From assembly GCA_028710415.1 (NCBI GenBank), contig JAQTUE010000014.1, forward strand, positions 1-64,000: 64,000 nucleotides of DNA. Reading direction: 5' to 3'. Of the stretch, positions 28,057 through 37,672 are shown piece by piece; position 1 is the stretch's first letter; every line of letters begins with the position of its first letter. The DNA is from Paludibacter sp. (GTDB lineage: Bacteria > Bacteroidota > Bacteroidia > Bacteroidales > Paludibacteraceae). The notes under the pieces are model-generated. The model did not search any database. It saw only the letters and a program-made list of their open reading frames with translations, and was not told where the DNA came from. The position numbers and the translations under genes were made by a program.

Positions 28057-30984
28057 ATGAAACACAAAATCTTATTTCTTGTCTTTGCCTTCTTGTGCAT
28101 TGTTTCTATTACGCATGCCCAAACAACGAGTATGAGTGATCGGAATATAATTTACACATTAAATAGTACTGACAATACAGCATCCATAACCGGAAATACC
28201 ATTATTCTTCCAACAGGGATTGTTATTCCGGATACCATTCGGTATAAATCCATACTGTACAAAGTTACCAGCATTGCTAATAATGCTTTTGTTAATAATT
28301 ACAGTATAACCGGAAAGTTGACAGTTTTAGCAACATCCCTTAAAAGTATAGGTAGTAGTTCCTTTTCAGGTTGCTCTGGGCTTACTGATACCCTAAACTT
28401 ACCAACAACACTTACCAGTATAGGTACATCTGCATTTGCAGGTTGTACAGGGCTGAAGGTAATTTCGATACCAAGTGGACTCATAAGCATTGCTGCCAAC
28501 ACATTCCAAAATTGTACCCTGGTATCAAAAATTATTACTCCTGCATCCGTTACAACAATTGGAGATTATGCATTTGATGGATGCACAGGTTTGTCTGATT
28601 CAATTGCAGTTTCATCTAATGTGACAAGTATTGGTGTCTCCTCTTTTCGTAACTGCAATATTGGTGTAAAAGTAGACCCGGGCAATCCGAATTATTCAAG
28701 TTCAAAAGGGGTGTTATTCAATAAAACGTTTTCAACATTAATACAAGCACCTGTTAACGTTGCCGGTATTGATACAATTCAGTCTTCAGTGACCGCTATT
28801 GGTACTTATGCTTTTTATAAATGTACAGGCTTAACAGGAGTCGTGCTGCCCAACTCTTTGACAACAATTGGTACTTTTGCTTTTTCAGGTTGTTCTAAAA
28901 TTGCCACTGCATTAAATGTTCCTGCTACCGTTACATTAATCGGGAAGTTCGCTTTTCAGGGTTGTAGCAAAATAACAACAGTAGTTTCTCCAACCATTCG
29001 CATTTTTGCCGGTAGCTTTGATGCAGCAGCTACCAATTTTAAACTGACTGGAAATATTGATGCGCGTGATTTCAAAATTATACGCGATAGTACCAGTATG
29101 AATACGCTGGACTTAGGAAGTGCCACTATTATAGCATATACCGGTACAGGGGGGACAAATAATTGTGATTATGGACTTTCCACACATTCACCTCTTGTTA
29201 GTGCAGTCTTTGCTGCGAATGCAATTCCCCAATTCGCTTTCTCTTATGCTAATACATTGACTTTAGTAAACGCAGTTAATCCAACTCAAACTATTACCGG
29301 TAAAACGGCTTTTAAATCCATCGTTTTCCCTGCTGCACTAACCACCATCGATAAATATGCTTTTGGTTCATGTACTGGCTTTTTAGGTACATTTAATATT
29401 CCATCCAATATTCAAGTAATTGGCGCTGGTGCTTTTCTTGATTGTGCCGGTATTACAAATTTTACACTGCCTGCAGCTCTTACTGCGATAGGCGATAATG
29501 CATTTGAAAGATGTACCGGATTAAATCAGGCTGTAATTTTTCCTTCGTCTCTCTTAACGATTGGAAGCTATACGTATTCAGCATGTGGTAATATCCCAGG
29601 TTCCATTGATATCCCAGAATCCGTAACCACTGTTGGAACTTATGCTTTTCAAAGTTGCCGTAAAATCACTTCTATTACTTTTCCTACTACGTTAAAGGTA
29701 ATTCCTGCCGGAATATGCTCTAATTGTGATTTGCTTTCAAACATAAATTTCAGGGAAGGTTCAACAAGTATTGGAGCTAATGCATTTGAATACTGTACTA
29801 AACTTACAAGTGCTTCTATTCCGGGTACAGTAACAACCCTGGGTGGGTATTCCTTTTACGAATGTGTCGGATTAACCGATATATCCATACCAACAACTTT
29901 GACAAAAATTGACACATACACTTTCTATTCTTGTACCGGATTAAAGAATATAACTTTACCAACAGCCCTTACGACTCTAGGTGATTATGCGTTTTACAAT
30001 TGTATTGGTCTGATTGCAATGTCATTACCGTCAACTTTAAAAACCTTAGGACAATATACTTTTTCATGTTGTACTAAGTTTACGAATATAACTTTGCCTG
30101 ATTTGATAACCGCTCTTCCAAATTCCACTTTTTCAGGTTGTACAGGCCTGACAAATGTAACATTGCCATCTGCGTTGGCAAGTATTGGCACATACACATT
30201 TCAAAATTGCAATTCCCTGAATACAATTGTTTTTCCGGGTACTTTAAAAACAATTGGTGACCTTGCTTTTGTAAATTGTACTGCACTAACAGCAGTTACA
30301 ATACCGGCAACTGTAACAGCAATAGGAAATTATACATTTTCTAATTGCAGTGCTCCATTGTTTGTAGACCCGGCAAATGCAAATTATTCCAGTGTCGATT
30401 CTATTTTATTCAATAAAGCCATAACTACACTGATCCAATGTCCGGTTTTTAAAACCGGATCTTACACAATACCTAATACTGTAACTAGTCTTGGTGCTTA
30501 TTCTTTCTATTTCAGCAAACTGAAAAGTGTATCGATACCTTCTTCCGTAACATCCATTGGAAGTGCTGCATTCTATAACTGTTCAGCATTGCAAAGCATT
30601 ATTTCCAATAGTGCGTCACCGGTCAATTTGAGTAATTCTAATGATGTTTTTTATAATTTAAACAGTTCATGTATTTTATACGTTCCACAAGGTGCAAAAA
30701 CTCAATATCAAAGTGCAGCGCAATGGAATCAAATAAGTAAAATTGTTGAAGCAACTACTGCTGTTGAAAATCCTTTGGAAGTTAAGTTTACTGCACAGAT
30801 CTCAAATGGTCTTCTGACTATTTCAAATGTTGATGCGAAAAATTCTATTGAGGTGTATACTTTGGCAGGTAAGTTAGTTTCGAAAACAAATGCTAATGGT
30901 GAAACAATTTCTTTGAGTTTACCAACGAAAGGAATTTATATTGTAAAGGTAGCAAACCAAAGCAAGAAAATTACAAACTATTAA
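28057..30984 (+). CDS. BspA-type leucine-rich-repeat surface protein with T9SS tail
   Basis: A 975-residue exported protein. Signal peptide 1-22 (ending THAQ). From about 60 to 900 it is built of LRR_5 (Treponema/BspA type) repeats, each near 23-24 residues with the pattern AF-x-x-C-x-x-L-x-x-(I/V)-x-(L/I)-P-x-x-(L/V)-x-x-I-G. A break at ~320-385 (DARDFKIIRDSTSMNTLDLGS) interrupts the run. Two near-copies of DPGNPNYSSSKGVLFNK and DPANANYSSVDSILFNK mark an internal duplication. The last ~70 residues (VYTLAGKLVSK, LPTKGIYIVKVANQ) are a T9SS sorting domain. Proteins of this type are adhesins or ligand binders in oral Bacteroidota; the role here is inferred. Confidence 0.88.
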   Translation: MKHKILFLVFAFLCIVSITHAQTTSMSDRNIIYTLNSTDNTASITGNTIILPTGIVIPDTIRYKSILYKVTSIANNAFVNNYSITGKLTVLATSLKSIGSSSFSGCSGLTDTLNLPTTLTSIGTSAFAGCTGLKVISIPSGLISIAANTFQNCTLVSKIITPASVTTIGDYAFDGCTGLSDSIAVSSNVTSIGVSSFRNCNIGVKVDPGNPNYSSSKGVLFNKTFSTLIQAPVNVAGIDTIQSSVTAIGTYAFYKCTGLTGVVLPNSLTTIGTFAFSGCSKIATALNVPATVTLIGKFAFQGCSKITTVVSPTIRIFAGSFDAAATNFKLTGNIDARDFKIIRDSTSMNTLDLGSATIIAYTGTGGTNNCDYGLSTHSPLVSAVFAANAIPQFAFSYANTLTLVNAVNPTQTITGKTAFKSIVFPAALTTIDKYAFGSCTGFLGTFNIPSNIQVIGAGAFLDCAGITNFTLPAALTAIGDNAFERCTGLNQAVIFPSSLLTIGSYTYSACGNIPGSIDIPESVTTVGTYAFQSCRKITSITFPTTLKVIPAGICSNCDLLSNINFREGSTSIGANAFEYCTKLTSASIPGTVTTLGGYSFYECVGLTDISIPTTLTKIDTYTFYSCTGLKNITLPTALTTLGDYAFYNCIGLIAMSLPSTLKTLGQYTFSCCTKFTNITLPDLITALPNSTFSGCTGLTNVTLPSALASIGTYTFQNCNSLNTIVFPGTLKTIGDLAFVNCTALTAVTIPATVTAIGNYTFSNCSAPLFVDPANANYSSVDSILFNKAITTLIQCPVFKTGSYTIPNTVTSLGAYSFYFSKLKSVSIPSSVTSIGSAAFYNCSALQSIISNSASPVNLSNSNDVFYNLNSSCILYVPQGAKTQYQSAAQWNQISKIVEATTAVENPLEVKFTAQISNGLLTISNVDAKNSIEVYTLAGKLVSKTNANGETISLSLPTKGIYIVKVANQSKKITNY

Positions 30985-31072
30985 TTTCTCTTTAAATTTT
31001 ACAAGCATACAGTGAGAAAATAGAATGTTTAATACCTGCTCAAGGCAATAACTGAAAATATTCTTTCATTCT

Positions 31073-31140
31073 AAAAGGATTTCCCCTACTGCACAAACAT
31101 CTAAAAATGATTGTGTAGTAGGGGGAATCCTTTTTTTATT
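31073..31140 (+). terminator. Strong intrinsic terminator after the leucine-rich-repeat gene
   Basis: A 24-base arm (31073-31096, with core GGATTTCCCCTACTGCACAA) pairs with 31111-31134 with two or three mismatches, followed by a run of seven T. It lies about 90 bases beyond the stop codon. Confidence 0.88.
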
Positions 31141-32641
31141 ACATGTTCAATACCAATTTAGTGGATCAAATCTAAAGACCTGGAACTTTCAAAAATAGAC
31201 AATTGTAACTCTATGAAGGGTGAATAAAATGTTTCTTATTCCTTTTAAGTTCATTCAATAAACCCACTCTCAACCACGAACAAATATAGACTGAATTCAG
31301 TGGATTTGCTTTTCAAAAAATGCTGCAAGCACATGGGGATTTCTTTCACTCCTGAAAATTCAGTTCATATTCCCACTTGTTGGACATGTCGGGATGAATG
31401 AGAAGTCATAGGAATAATTAAGTGTTGAATTTAATTGTTCCTATGACTTATATTGTTTTATCCGCTTAAACTTTTCTGCTTGATATAATACCTGCTATTG
31501 AACAATCGCTCATTTTGCACACATATTCCTGTCTGCCATATCAAATTGCCTTAAAATGCCTCTAATTCCAGTTATTTCTATTGTTTTCCTGGTCGTTCCT
31601 TAAACATAAATATAAACCGGTTGCAATATGGTTTCATTTTATTATAAATTTACCGATAGAACAAAGAAAATGTTTCTTATTTAGCCTTTTTATGTTAGTT
31701 CCTGTTTTTTCAAGATGTTATATTTTGAAGCTGTCAGGTTAATTATAGTATTCATTAATAGTCATTTATAATATTGTGTTTTTTTAATTTAAGGTTTTAA
31801 ATTCATTGATCGAATAAATTGGTAATTGTGTTTTGAAACTTAAATAACACCATATCATATGGTTGTGTATTTGATAGAAATCTGAAGCTGCCTGAATTTA
31901 ATTATTGACTGTTGGGCATTGTGAAAATACTAACAATATGATATAAATATTATTAAAGGAGTGACAAAATGATACTAAACATATTTAATTTGCAGTAAAC
32001 TATTATCAATATCAATTGTTCTGGTGACAAGGCTAAACACTTTTAGTTAAATGGATTCTGATCTATTATAATTGTTCTTATCTGGCAGTTTAAAATGAAG
32101 TTATGAAAATGAAATGATAATCAAGTAAATGGAATTTAAATTACACAGTCAGAAGTGGCCGGATTAACAGGAATTACAGACTCTAAATGCGAAAATGAGT
32201 TAGCAATATTAACACAATTTAGGCGTTCAATGGAAGAATAATTAGCCCATTTATTGTTGAAAACATAGTAATATTGTCAAAACGGAGTGCTTTAATTGAG
32301 TTTAAAATGCAAACTAAGTGCCGCAATTAATTAAATATAGGTAGCAAAAAGACAGAAAAAGGTATTTAAAAAGTTATATATGTCAAAATACAAAGTTAAA
32401 TAATCAAGTATTTCAAACTAATTTCACAGTGTCACATTGACATTGTAATTAATTAAAATATATAACTTTTAGTTTATCTGGTTTTCAGTAGAAAGTCTAT
32501 AAATCATACAATCAGATAAATAGAAAAATATAAGCGCTAAAAAATGTTATTAAATGTCTATTAATGCAACAATAAAATAATTCACATATAATGAACTGAA
32601 AGTAAATAACTGTATAATATTACAATATGTAATCAAAAATA
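31141..32641. other. 1.5-kb non-coding stretch
   Basis: Very AT-rich DNA with no open frame of note on either strand. One strong hairpin stands out at 31403-31449. A nine-codon frame at about 31970 has a good AAGGAG before it but nothing else to support it. No tRNA or insertion-sequence remnant was recognised. The stretch is long for a bacterial intergenic region and ends in the promoter of the next SusC operon. Confidence 0.5.
31403..31449. repeat. Isolated hairpin
   Basis: AAGTCATAGGAATAATTAA (31403-31421) is complementary, with one mismatch, to 31431-31449, leaving a nine-base loop. There is no T-tail on either side, so it is not a typical terminator. The 13-mer GTTCCTATGACTT of its right arm also occurs at 2876-2888, again in non-coding DNA. 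Confidence 0.6.
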
Positions 32642-32642
32642 C

Positions 32643-32673
32643 TTGTTTTCTGTTGATTAATACATTATTTTTG
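32643..32673 (+). promoter_or_regulatory. Promoter of the third SusC/SusD operon
   Basis: TTG (32643-32645), a 20-base gap and TATTTTTG (32666-32673) give the -33/-7 layout of Bacteroidota promoters. The segment ACTTGTTTT ... TATTTTTGCAAA is repeated with the same spacing upstream of the fourth operon (39634-39664). Confidence 0.65.
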
Positions 32674-32713
32674 CAAAGTTGTAAAATGATGGATTAGTAA
32701 GAATATGCAAACA

Positions 32714-32768
32714 AAAGAAGATTAATAAACAAAATGTTAAATTTATGAGAAAACTAACGTTCTTATTG
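32714..32768 (+). repeat. 55-base leader identical to that of the fourth SusC gene
   Basis: These 55 bases, covering the last 31 of the leader and the first eight codons, are identical to 39706-39760. The identity includes AGAAGATTAATAAACAAAAT just before the start codon. Flanking DNA is only loosely similar. This fixes the start codon of both genes and suggests shared translation control or a recent exchange. Confidence 0.85.
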
Positions 32769-35700
32769 ACCTGCCTGTTTCTGGTAGGTTTGGGTTTGGT
32801 TAATGCTCAATCAAAATCTATTTCGGGGAAAGTGATTTCTTCGGAAGATGGGCAACCAATTATTGGCGCAACTATATTGGTAAAAGGTACCACAGTGGGT
32901 ACGATTACTAATGTGGAAGGCTTATTTAAAATCTCTTTGCCGGGAAATGCAAAAGATTTAGTGGTATCATACGTAGGTATGAAAACAGTCCAGCTAGAGG
33001 CAAAGAATAATATGGTAATTACTTTGGTAACAGAAGATAATGTGTTCAATGAAGTAGTTGTTACAGCCATGGGTATTTCGCGACAGAAAAAAGCCCTTGG
33101 ATATGCAACACAGGATTTATCAGGAGAAGATTTATCAACTGTGAAATCCGATAACTTCCTGAACTCCCTCTCAGGTAAAATTTCAGGTGTTCAGATAAAG
33201 AAAAATACCAACATGGGTGGTTCTACCAACATTGTAATGCGTGGTAGCAAATCACTTACTGGAAATAACCAGGTGTTATTTGTTGTTGATGGAGTGCCTG
33301 TCAGCAATGATAACTTCAATTATGTGTCTAATACTTCACCATCAGGCTCTCAATCAACAGGTTCTGTAGGCTATGATTATGGTAACGCAGCTTCTGATAT
33401 AAACCCCGATGATATTGAGTCAGTCAATGTGTTGAAAGGTGCCGCTGCAACAGCGCTTTATGGTTCACGTGCTGCAAATGGTGTGGTGATGATCACAACA
33501 AAAAAAGGAACTTCTAAAAAAGCAAAAGGATTTGGTATTTCAATAAACACCGGTGTAACAGTTGGAGTTATTGATAAAAGCACTTTCCCAACGTATCAAA
33601 ATAAATATGGTGCAGGTTATGGTGCATTTTACGGAAATGATGGTAGTAGTTATTTTAATTCAAATGATATCAATGGAGATGGATTGAGCGATATTACCGG
33701 AACTCCAACTGCAACCGATTATCCAATCGTTCCAACGACAGAGGATGCTTCCTTTGGAGCTGCATTTGATGCTAACAAACTGGTTTATCAATGGAATTCC
33801 CTTTATCCGGGATTGCCTAATTATAAAAAAGCAACACCATGGGTGGCTGCTAAAAACGGTCCGATCACCTTTTTCGAAAACCCTGTAACTTATAATACAA
33901 CGGTTGCAATCGATAATGCTTCGGATAAAGGTTCTTACCGCTTATCGTATACAAATTACAATCAGAAAGGTTTGATGCCTAATAGTGATTTGAAGAAAAA
34001 TACATTTGGATTGAACGGTGTATGGAATGTTACCGATAAACTGACAGCATCTGCCACCGGTAATTTCTCAAGACAAGAAGCAACAGGTAGAAATTCAACA
34101 GGATACAACGATAACATTTTAACATCTATGCGTCAGTGGATGGAAACAAACGTGGATTACCAGGAACAAAAGGCAGCTTATTTGAGTACAGGTAGTAATA
34201 TAAGCTGGAATCCTGCTTTGACTTCGATTACCGATCTGAAACCAATTTATTGGGATAATCCTTACTGGACACGTTATAAGAATTATGAAACAGATGCAAG
34301 GGATCGTTACATGGGTAATTTTACTTTGAATTATAAAATTGCTGATTGGGTAAGTGTGATGGGACGTGTTTCCATGGATTCTTACAATCAGTTGATGGAA
34401 GAACGTAGGGCAGTAGGTAGTGTGCCAACTACTTTTGGTCTTGACCGAACCGATCAGGAATCAGGTTATTACAGGAAGAATATAAACTTCAGTGAGTTTA
34501 ACTATGATTTAATGGCTAACTTCAAAAAGACTATCACTGAAGATCTAAATTTCTCTGGAATTTTAGGAATGAACCTAAGACGTAATTTCAATAATACTAT
34601 AGCTGCTTCTACCAATGGTGGATTAGTAAGCCCGGGCATTTATTCACTTCAAAATAGTGCCGGTCCACTGCCTTTCCCGGTAGAAACTGCTGAAAAAACA
34701 GGAGTTGATGGTTTTTATGGTAGCGTATCTTTCGGGTATAAGGATCTGTTGTTTTTAGACGGTACGTATCGAGTGGATCATTCTTCTACATTGCCTGTAG
34801 GGAATAGTACATATCCTTATTATTCGGTTGCAGGTAGCTTCCTTTTCTCAACTTTAGTTAAACAAGACTGGCTTGATTTAGGGAAAGTTCGTTTAAGCTA
34901 TGCCCAGGTAGGAAATAGTGCTCCATTTGATAATTTAAAAGATACATATTCTGTAATTACTCCTTTTAATACTTCATTGTATGGAGTTTCAAGTACAAAA
35001 AAGAATGCTCAATTAAGACCTGAACGTACTGCAAGTCTTGAAGGTGGTCTTGAAATGTATTTCCTGAAACGTAGAGTAGGAGTAGATCTTGCACTCTATA
35101 AAACAAATACTACCAATCAAATTGTACCTGTAAAACTTTCACAGACTACCGGATATAATCAAGAGATTATAAATGCTGGTGATATTGAAAACAAAGGTGT
35201 TGAATTATCATTGATGTTAACTCCGGTTCTAACGAAAGATTTCAAATGGGATGTGAAAATCAACTGGTCTAAAAACAGCAATAAAGTGGTTTCATTGATC
35301 AATGGTGTTGATAACTATCAGCTTGGTGCTTTTGGAGGTGGTGTAACATTGAATGCACGCGTTGGTGAGCCTTATGGTGCATTGATGGGTACAGATTATA
35401 CTTATACTGACAAAGGTCAGAAAATTATTAGTGCAACTACTGGTAAGCCGGTTAAAACAGCAACTGCCGATCATGTAATTGGAAATGTTACCCCTGATTG
35501 GAATGGTGGATTCCAGAGTACCATGACGTATAAAAACTGGGCATTCAGTTTCTTAATTGACATGCAAAAGGGTGGTGATATTTATTCCCTGGATATGTAT
35601 TATGGACTTTCTACAGGTTTATATGCTGAAACAGCCGGAAATAATGAATTAGGAAATCCACTGAGAAACCCGATAGTTTATAATGATCCTACTGTTGGCT

Positions 35701-36101
35701 TAGCTTCGGGATACGCTTCAACAACCGGTGGTTATATCAACCAGGGTGTGAATGTCAGTGCTACCGGGGTAATTACACCTAATAAAACCAGAGTGAACAC
35801 GACATCTTATGCCGGCTTAGGATATAAAGCCGAACCGAACAAAGCATTCATTTATGATGCAGGATATATTAAATTACGTGAAATATCTCTTTCATATTCA
35901 ATCCCTGCAAAATTGTTGAAAAATGCATTTATTCAGGGTCTGACATTTTCAGCAGTGGCATCAAATCCATTAATTATTAGCAAGGGACTTCCTTATGCCG
36001 ATCCTGAATCAGGTTTAGGTTCAGGTAATGTTCAGGGTTACTCTATTGGCTCTTTGCCTTCAACCCGTGATTTTGGATTTAACATCAAACTAAATTTTTA
36101 A
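32745..36101 (+). CDS. SusC/RagA-family TonB-dependent transporter (third)
   Basis: An 1118-residue receptor with signal peptide 1-22 (ending VNAQ), carboxypeptidase-regulatory-like domain (SISGKVISSEDGQPIIGATILVKG), a canonical FNEVVVTAMG linker, plug (NSLSGKISGVQIKKNTNMGGS, VMRGSKSLTGNNQVLFVVDG, LKGAAATALYGSRAANGVVMI) and a barrel ending FNIKLNF. Its N-terminus closely matches that of the fourth SusC in both protein and DNA. The SusD-like partner begins ten bases after the stop. Import of an oligosaccharide or similar ligand is the family role; the ligand is unknown. Confidence 0.94.
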   Translation: MRKLTFLLTCLFLVGLGLVNAQSKSISGKVISSEDGQPIIGATILVKGTTVGTITNVEGLFKISLPGNAKDLVVSYVGMKTVQLEAKNNMVITLVTEDNVFNEVVVTAMGISRQKKALGYATQDLSGEDLSTVKSDNFLNSLSGKISGVQIKKNTNMGGSTNIVMRGSKSLTGNNQVLFVVDGVPVSNDNFNYVSNTSPSGSQSTGSVGYDYGNAASDINPDDIESVNVLKGAAATALYGSRAANGVVMITTKKGTSKKAKGFGISINTGVTVGVIDKSTFPTYQNKYGAGYGAFYGNDGSSYFNSNDINGDGLSDITGTPTATDYPIVPTTEDASFGAAFDANKLVYQWNSLYPGLPNYKKATPWVAAKNGPITFFENPVTYNTTVAIDNASDKGSYRLSYTNYNQKGLMPNSDLKKNTFGLNGVWNVTDKLTASATGNFSRQEATGRNSTGYNDNILTSMRQWMETNVDYQEQKAAYLSTGSNISWNPALTSITDLKPIYWDNPYWTRYKNYETDARDRYMGNFTLNYKIADWVSVMGRVSMDSYNQLMEERRAVGSVPTTFGLDRTDQESGYYRKNINFSEFNYDLMANFKKTITEDLNFSGILGMNLRRNFNNTIAASTNGGLVSPGIYSLQNSAGPLPFPVETAEKTGVDGFYGSVSFGYKDLLFLDGTYRVDHSSTLPVGNSTYPYYSVAGSFLFSTLVKQDWLDLGKVRLSYAQVGNSAPFDNLKDTYSVITPFNTSLYGVSSTKKNAQLRPERTASLEGGLEMYFLKRRVGVDLALYKTNTTNQIVPVKLSQTTGYNQEIINAGDIENKGVELSLMLTPVLTKDFKWDVKINWSKNSNKVVSLINGVDNYQLGAFGGGVTLNARVGEPYGALMGTDYTYTDKGQKIISATTGKPVKTATADHVIGNVTPDWNGGFQSTMTYKNWAFSFLIDMQKGGDIYSLDMYYGLSTGLYAETAGNNELGNPLRNPIVYNDPTVGLASGYASTTGGYINQGVNVSATGVITPNKTRVNTTSYAGLGYKAEPNKAFIYDAGYIKLREISLSYSIPAKLLKNAFIQGLTFSAVASNPLIISKGLPYADPESGLGSGNVQGYSIGSLPSTRDFGFNIKLNF

Positions 36102-36111
36102 ACATACAACA

Positions 36112-37545
36112 ATGAAAAAAATAATATTTATCATATCTGCTCTTGTTGTATTTGCTTCTTGTGGAAACTTAGAAGATTTAAATACAAACACAAAAGACTT
36201 TACTGTAGTCAAAGGAGAGGCACTATTCTCGAATGGTCAAAAGAATGTTATTGACCAAATGGTAGGTACCAATGTGAACTATAACATCTTTCGGTTTTTT
36301 ACCCAACAATGGACAGAAACCACGTATCTGGATGAAGTTAACTACGATCTCGTATCGCGAACTATTCCTGGTAATCACTGGAATGTGCTTTATCGTCTTG
36401 GTCTTAAAAATTTAGATGAAGCTTCAAAAGTATTGGCAGCAAGTCCACTGGGTATCGAAACACCTGAAGTGAGGAAAAACAAGCTTGCAACCATTGAAAT
36501 CATGAAGGTATATACCTGGAGTGTATTGGTTCAGACTTTTGGTAATATCCCATATTCTGAAGCGTTGAATATTGACAAACCTACTCCTAAGTATGATGAT
36601 GCATCTACCATTTATAAAGATCTTATTGTAAGAATCAATAAAGCAATTACCGATTTGGATGTTACATCCGATGGTATGGGATTGTATGATAATTTCTATC
36701 AGGGAGATGTTACCAAATTAAAGAAATTTGCAAACTCTTTGAAATTGAGAATGGGATTGGTAATTGCTGATTATGATAACACCCTGGCAAAAACAACTGT
36801 CGAAAGTGCTGTAACATCAGGCGTGATCTTAGATAATGCTGATAATGCTGCTATGGCTTATCAGGCAAATCAACCAAACACGAATCCTGTTTATGTAGAA
36901 TTAGTAGCCAGCGGACGTTCGGATTTTGTTCCTGCTAACACGCTTGTTGATGCAATGAATAGTCTGAATGACCCAAGACGTCAATTCTATATGACTTCAC
37001 TTGGTGGAATATATATAGGTGGAAAATACGGTTTCAGTAATACTTTCTCCTCGTATTCACACGTGGCAAAAGCTATTTCCTCACCAACTTTCGAAGGTAT
37101 GGTACTTGATGCTGCCGAAACAGAATTCTTATTGGCCGAAGCTGCTGAAAGAGGATACTCAGTAGGTGGAACTGCGCAATCACATTATAATGCAGGTGTT
37201 ACTGCTTCCATTCTGTATTGGGGTGGTGCTCAGACTGACGCAGATGCATATCTGTTGAATCCAAAAGTAAGCTATACAAATGCTGCTTCAGGAGCTGACT
37301 GGAAAGCTAAGATCGGTACACAGGCCTGGATCGCACTTTATAACCGTGGTTGGGAAGCATGGCAGGAATGGGTGAGATTGGATAATCCTGTTTTTGTAGC
37401 TCCTGCAACAGCTAAATCGGATATTCCGGTACGTTTGATATATCCTGTTAGCGAACAAACGTTGAATGGTACAGCCTATAAAGCTGCTGCAGTTGCTATT
37501 GGCGGTGATGAAGTTTCAACTAAACTTTTCTTCGATAAACACTGA
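36112..37545 (+). CDS. SusD-like lipoprotein (third pair)
   Basis: A 477-residue lipoprotein; the signal peptide ends at Cys17 (VFASC), followed by GNLEDLNTNTKDF. The opening NLEDLN-x-N, the ATIEIMKVYTWSVLVQTFGNIPYSEAL stretch and the C-terminal WIALYNRGWEAWQEWVRLD belong to the SusD-like group often annotated SusD-like_2, somewhat shorter than classical RagB/SusD. It forms a two-gene operon with the SusC upstream, closed by a strong terminator. Confidence 0.9.
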   Translation: MKKIIFIISALVVFASCGNLEDLNTNTKDFTVVKGEALFSNGQKNVIDQMVGTNVNYNIFRFFTQQWTETTYLDEVNYDLVSRTIPGNHWNVLYRLGLKNLDEASKVLAASPLGIETPEVRKNKLATIEIMKVYTWSVLVQTFGNIPYSEALNIDKPTPKYDDASTIYKDLIVRINKAITDLDVTSDGMGLYDNFYQGDVTKLKKFANSLKLRMGLVIADYDNTLAKTTVESAVTSGVILDNADNAAMAYQANQPNTNPVYVELVASGRSDFVPANTLVDAMNSLNDPRRQFYMTSLGGIYIGGKYGFSNTFSSYSHVAKAISSPTFEGMVLDAAETEFLLAEAAERGYSVGGTAQSHYNAGVTASILYWGGAQTDADAYLLNPKVSYTNAASGADWKAKIGTQAWIALYNRGWEAWQEWVRLDNPVFVAPATAKSDIPVRLIYPVSEQTLNGTAYKAAAVAIGGDEVSTKLFFDKH

Positions 37546-37567
37546 TTCGATTTTTGAATTTCAATAT

Positions 37568-37608
37568 AAAAGGCTGTCCACATTGTTGCGGACAGCCTTT
37601 TACTTTTT
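37568..37608 (+). terminator. Terminator of the third SusC/SusD operon
   Basis: AAAAGGCTGTCC (37568-37579) and GGACAGCCTTTT (37590-37601) pair perfectly around ten bases, 22 bases past the susD stop, with a T-rich tail. The A-run on the left could let it also stop transcription coming from the opposite strand. Confidence 0.92.
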
Positions 37609-37672
37609 GACGATCATTGAAAGTTTCCTCTGAACGAGCTTTTCACTTCCAATGCCAGGGCGCTTTTTTTGT

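Noticed and set aside
31954..32000. AAGGAG followed by an ATG and a nine-codon frame
   Set aside because: The peptide is too short and featureless; a chance Shine-Dalgarno sequence in AT-rich DNA is likely.
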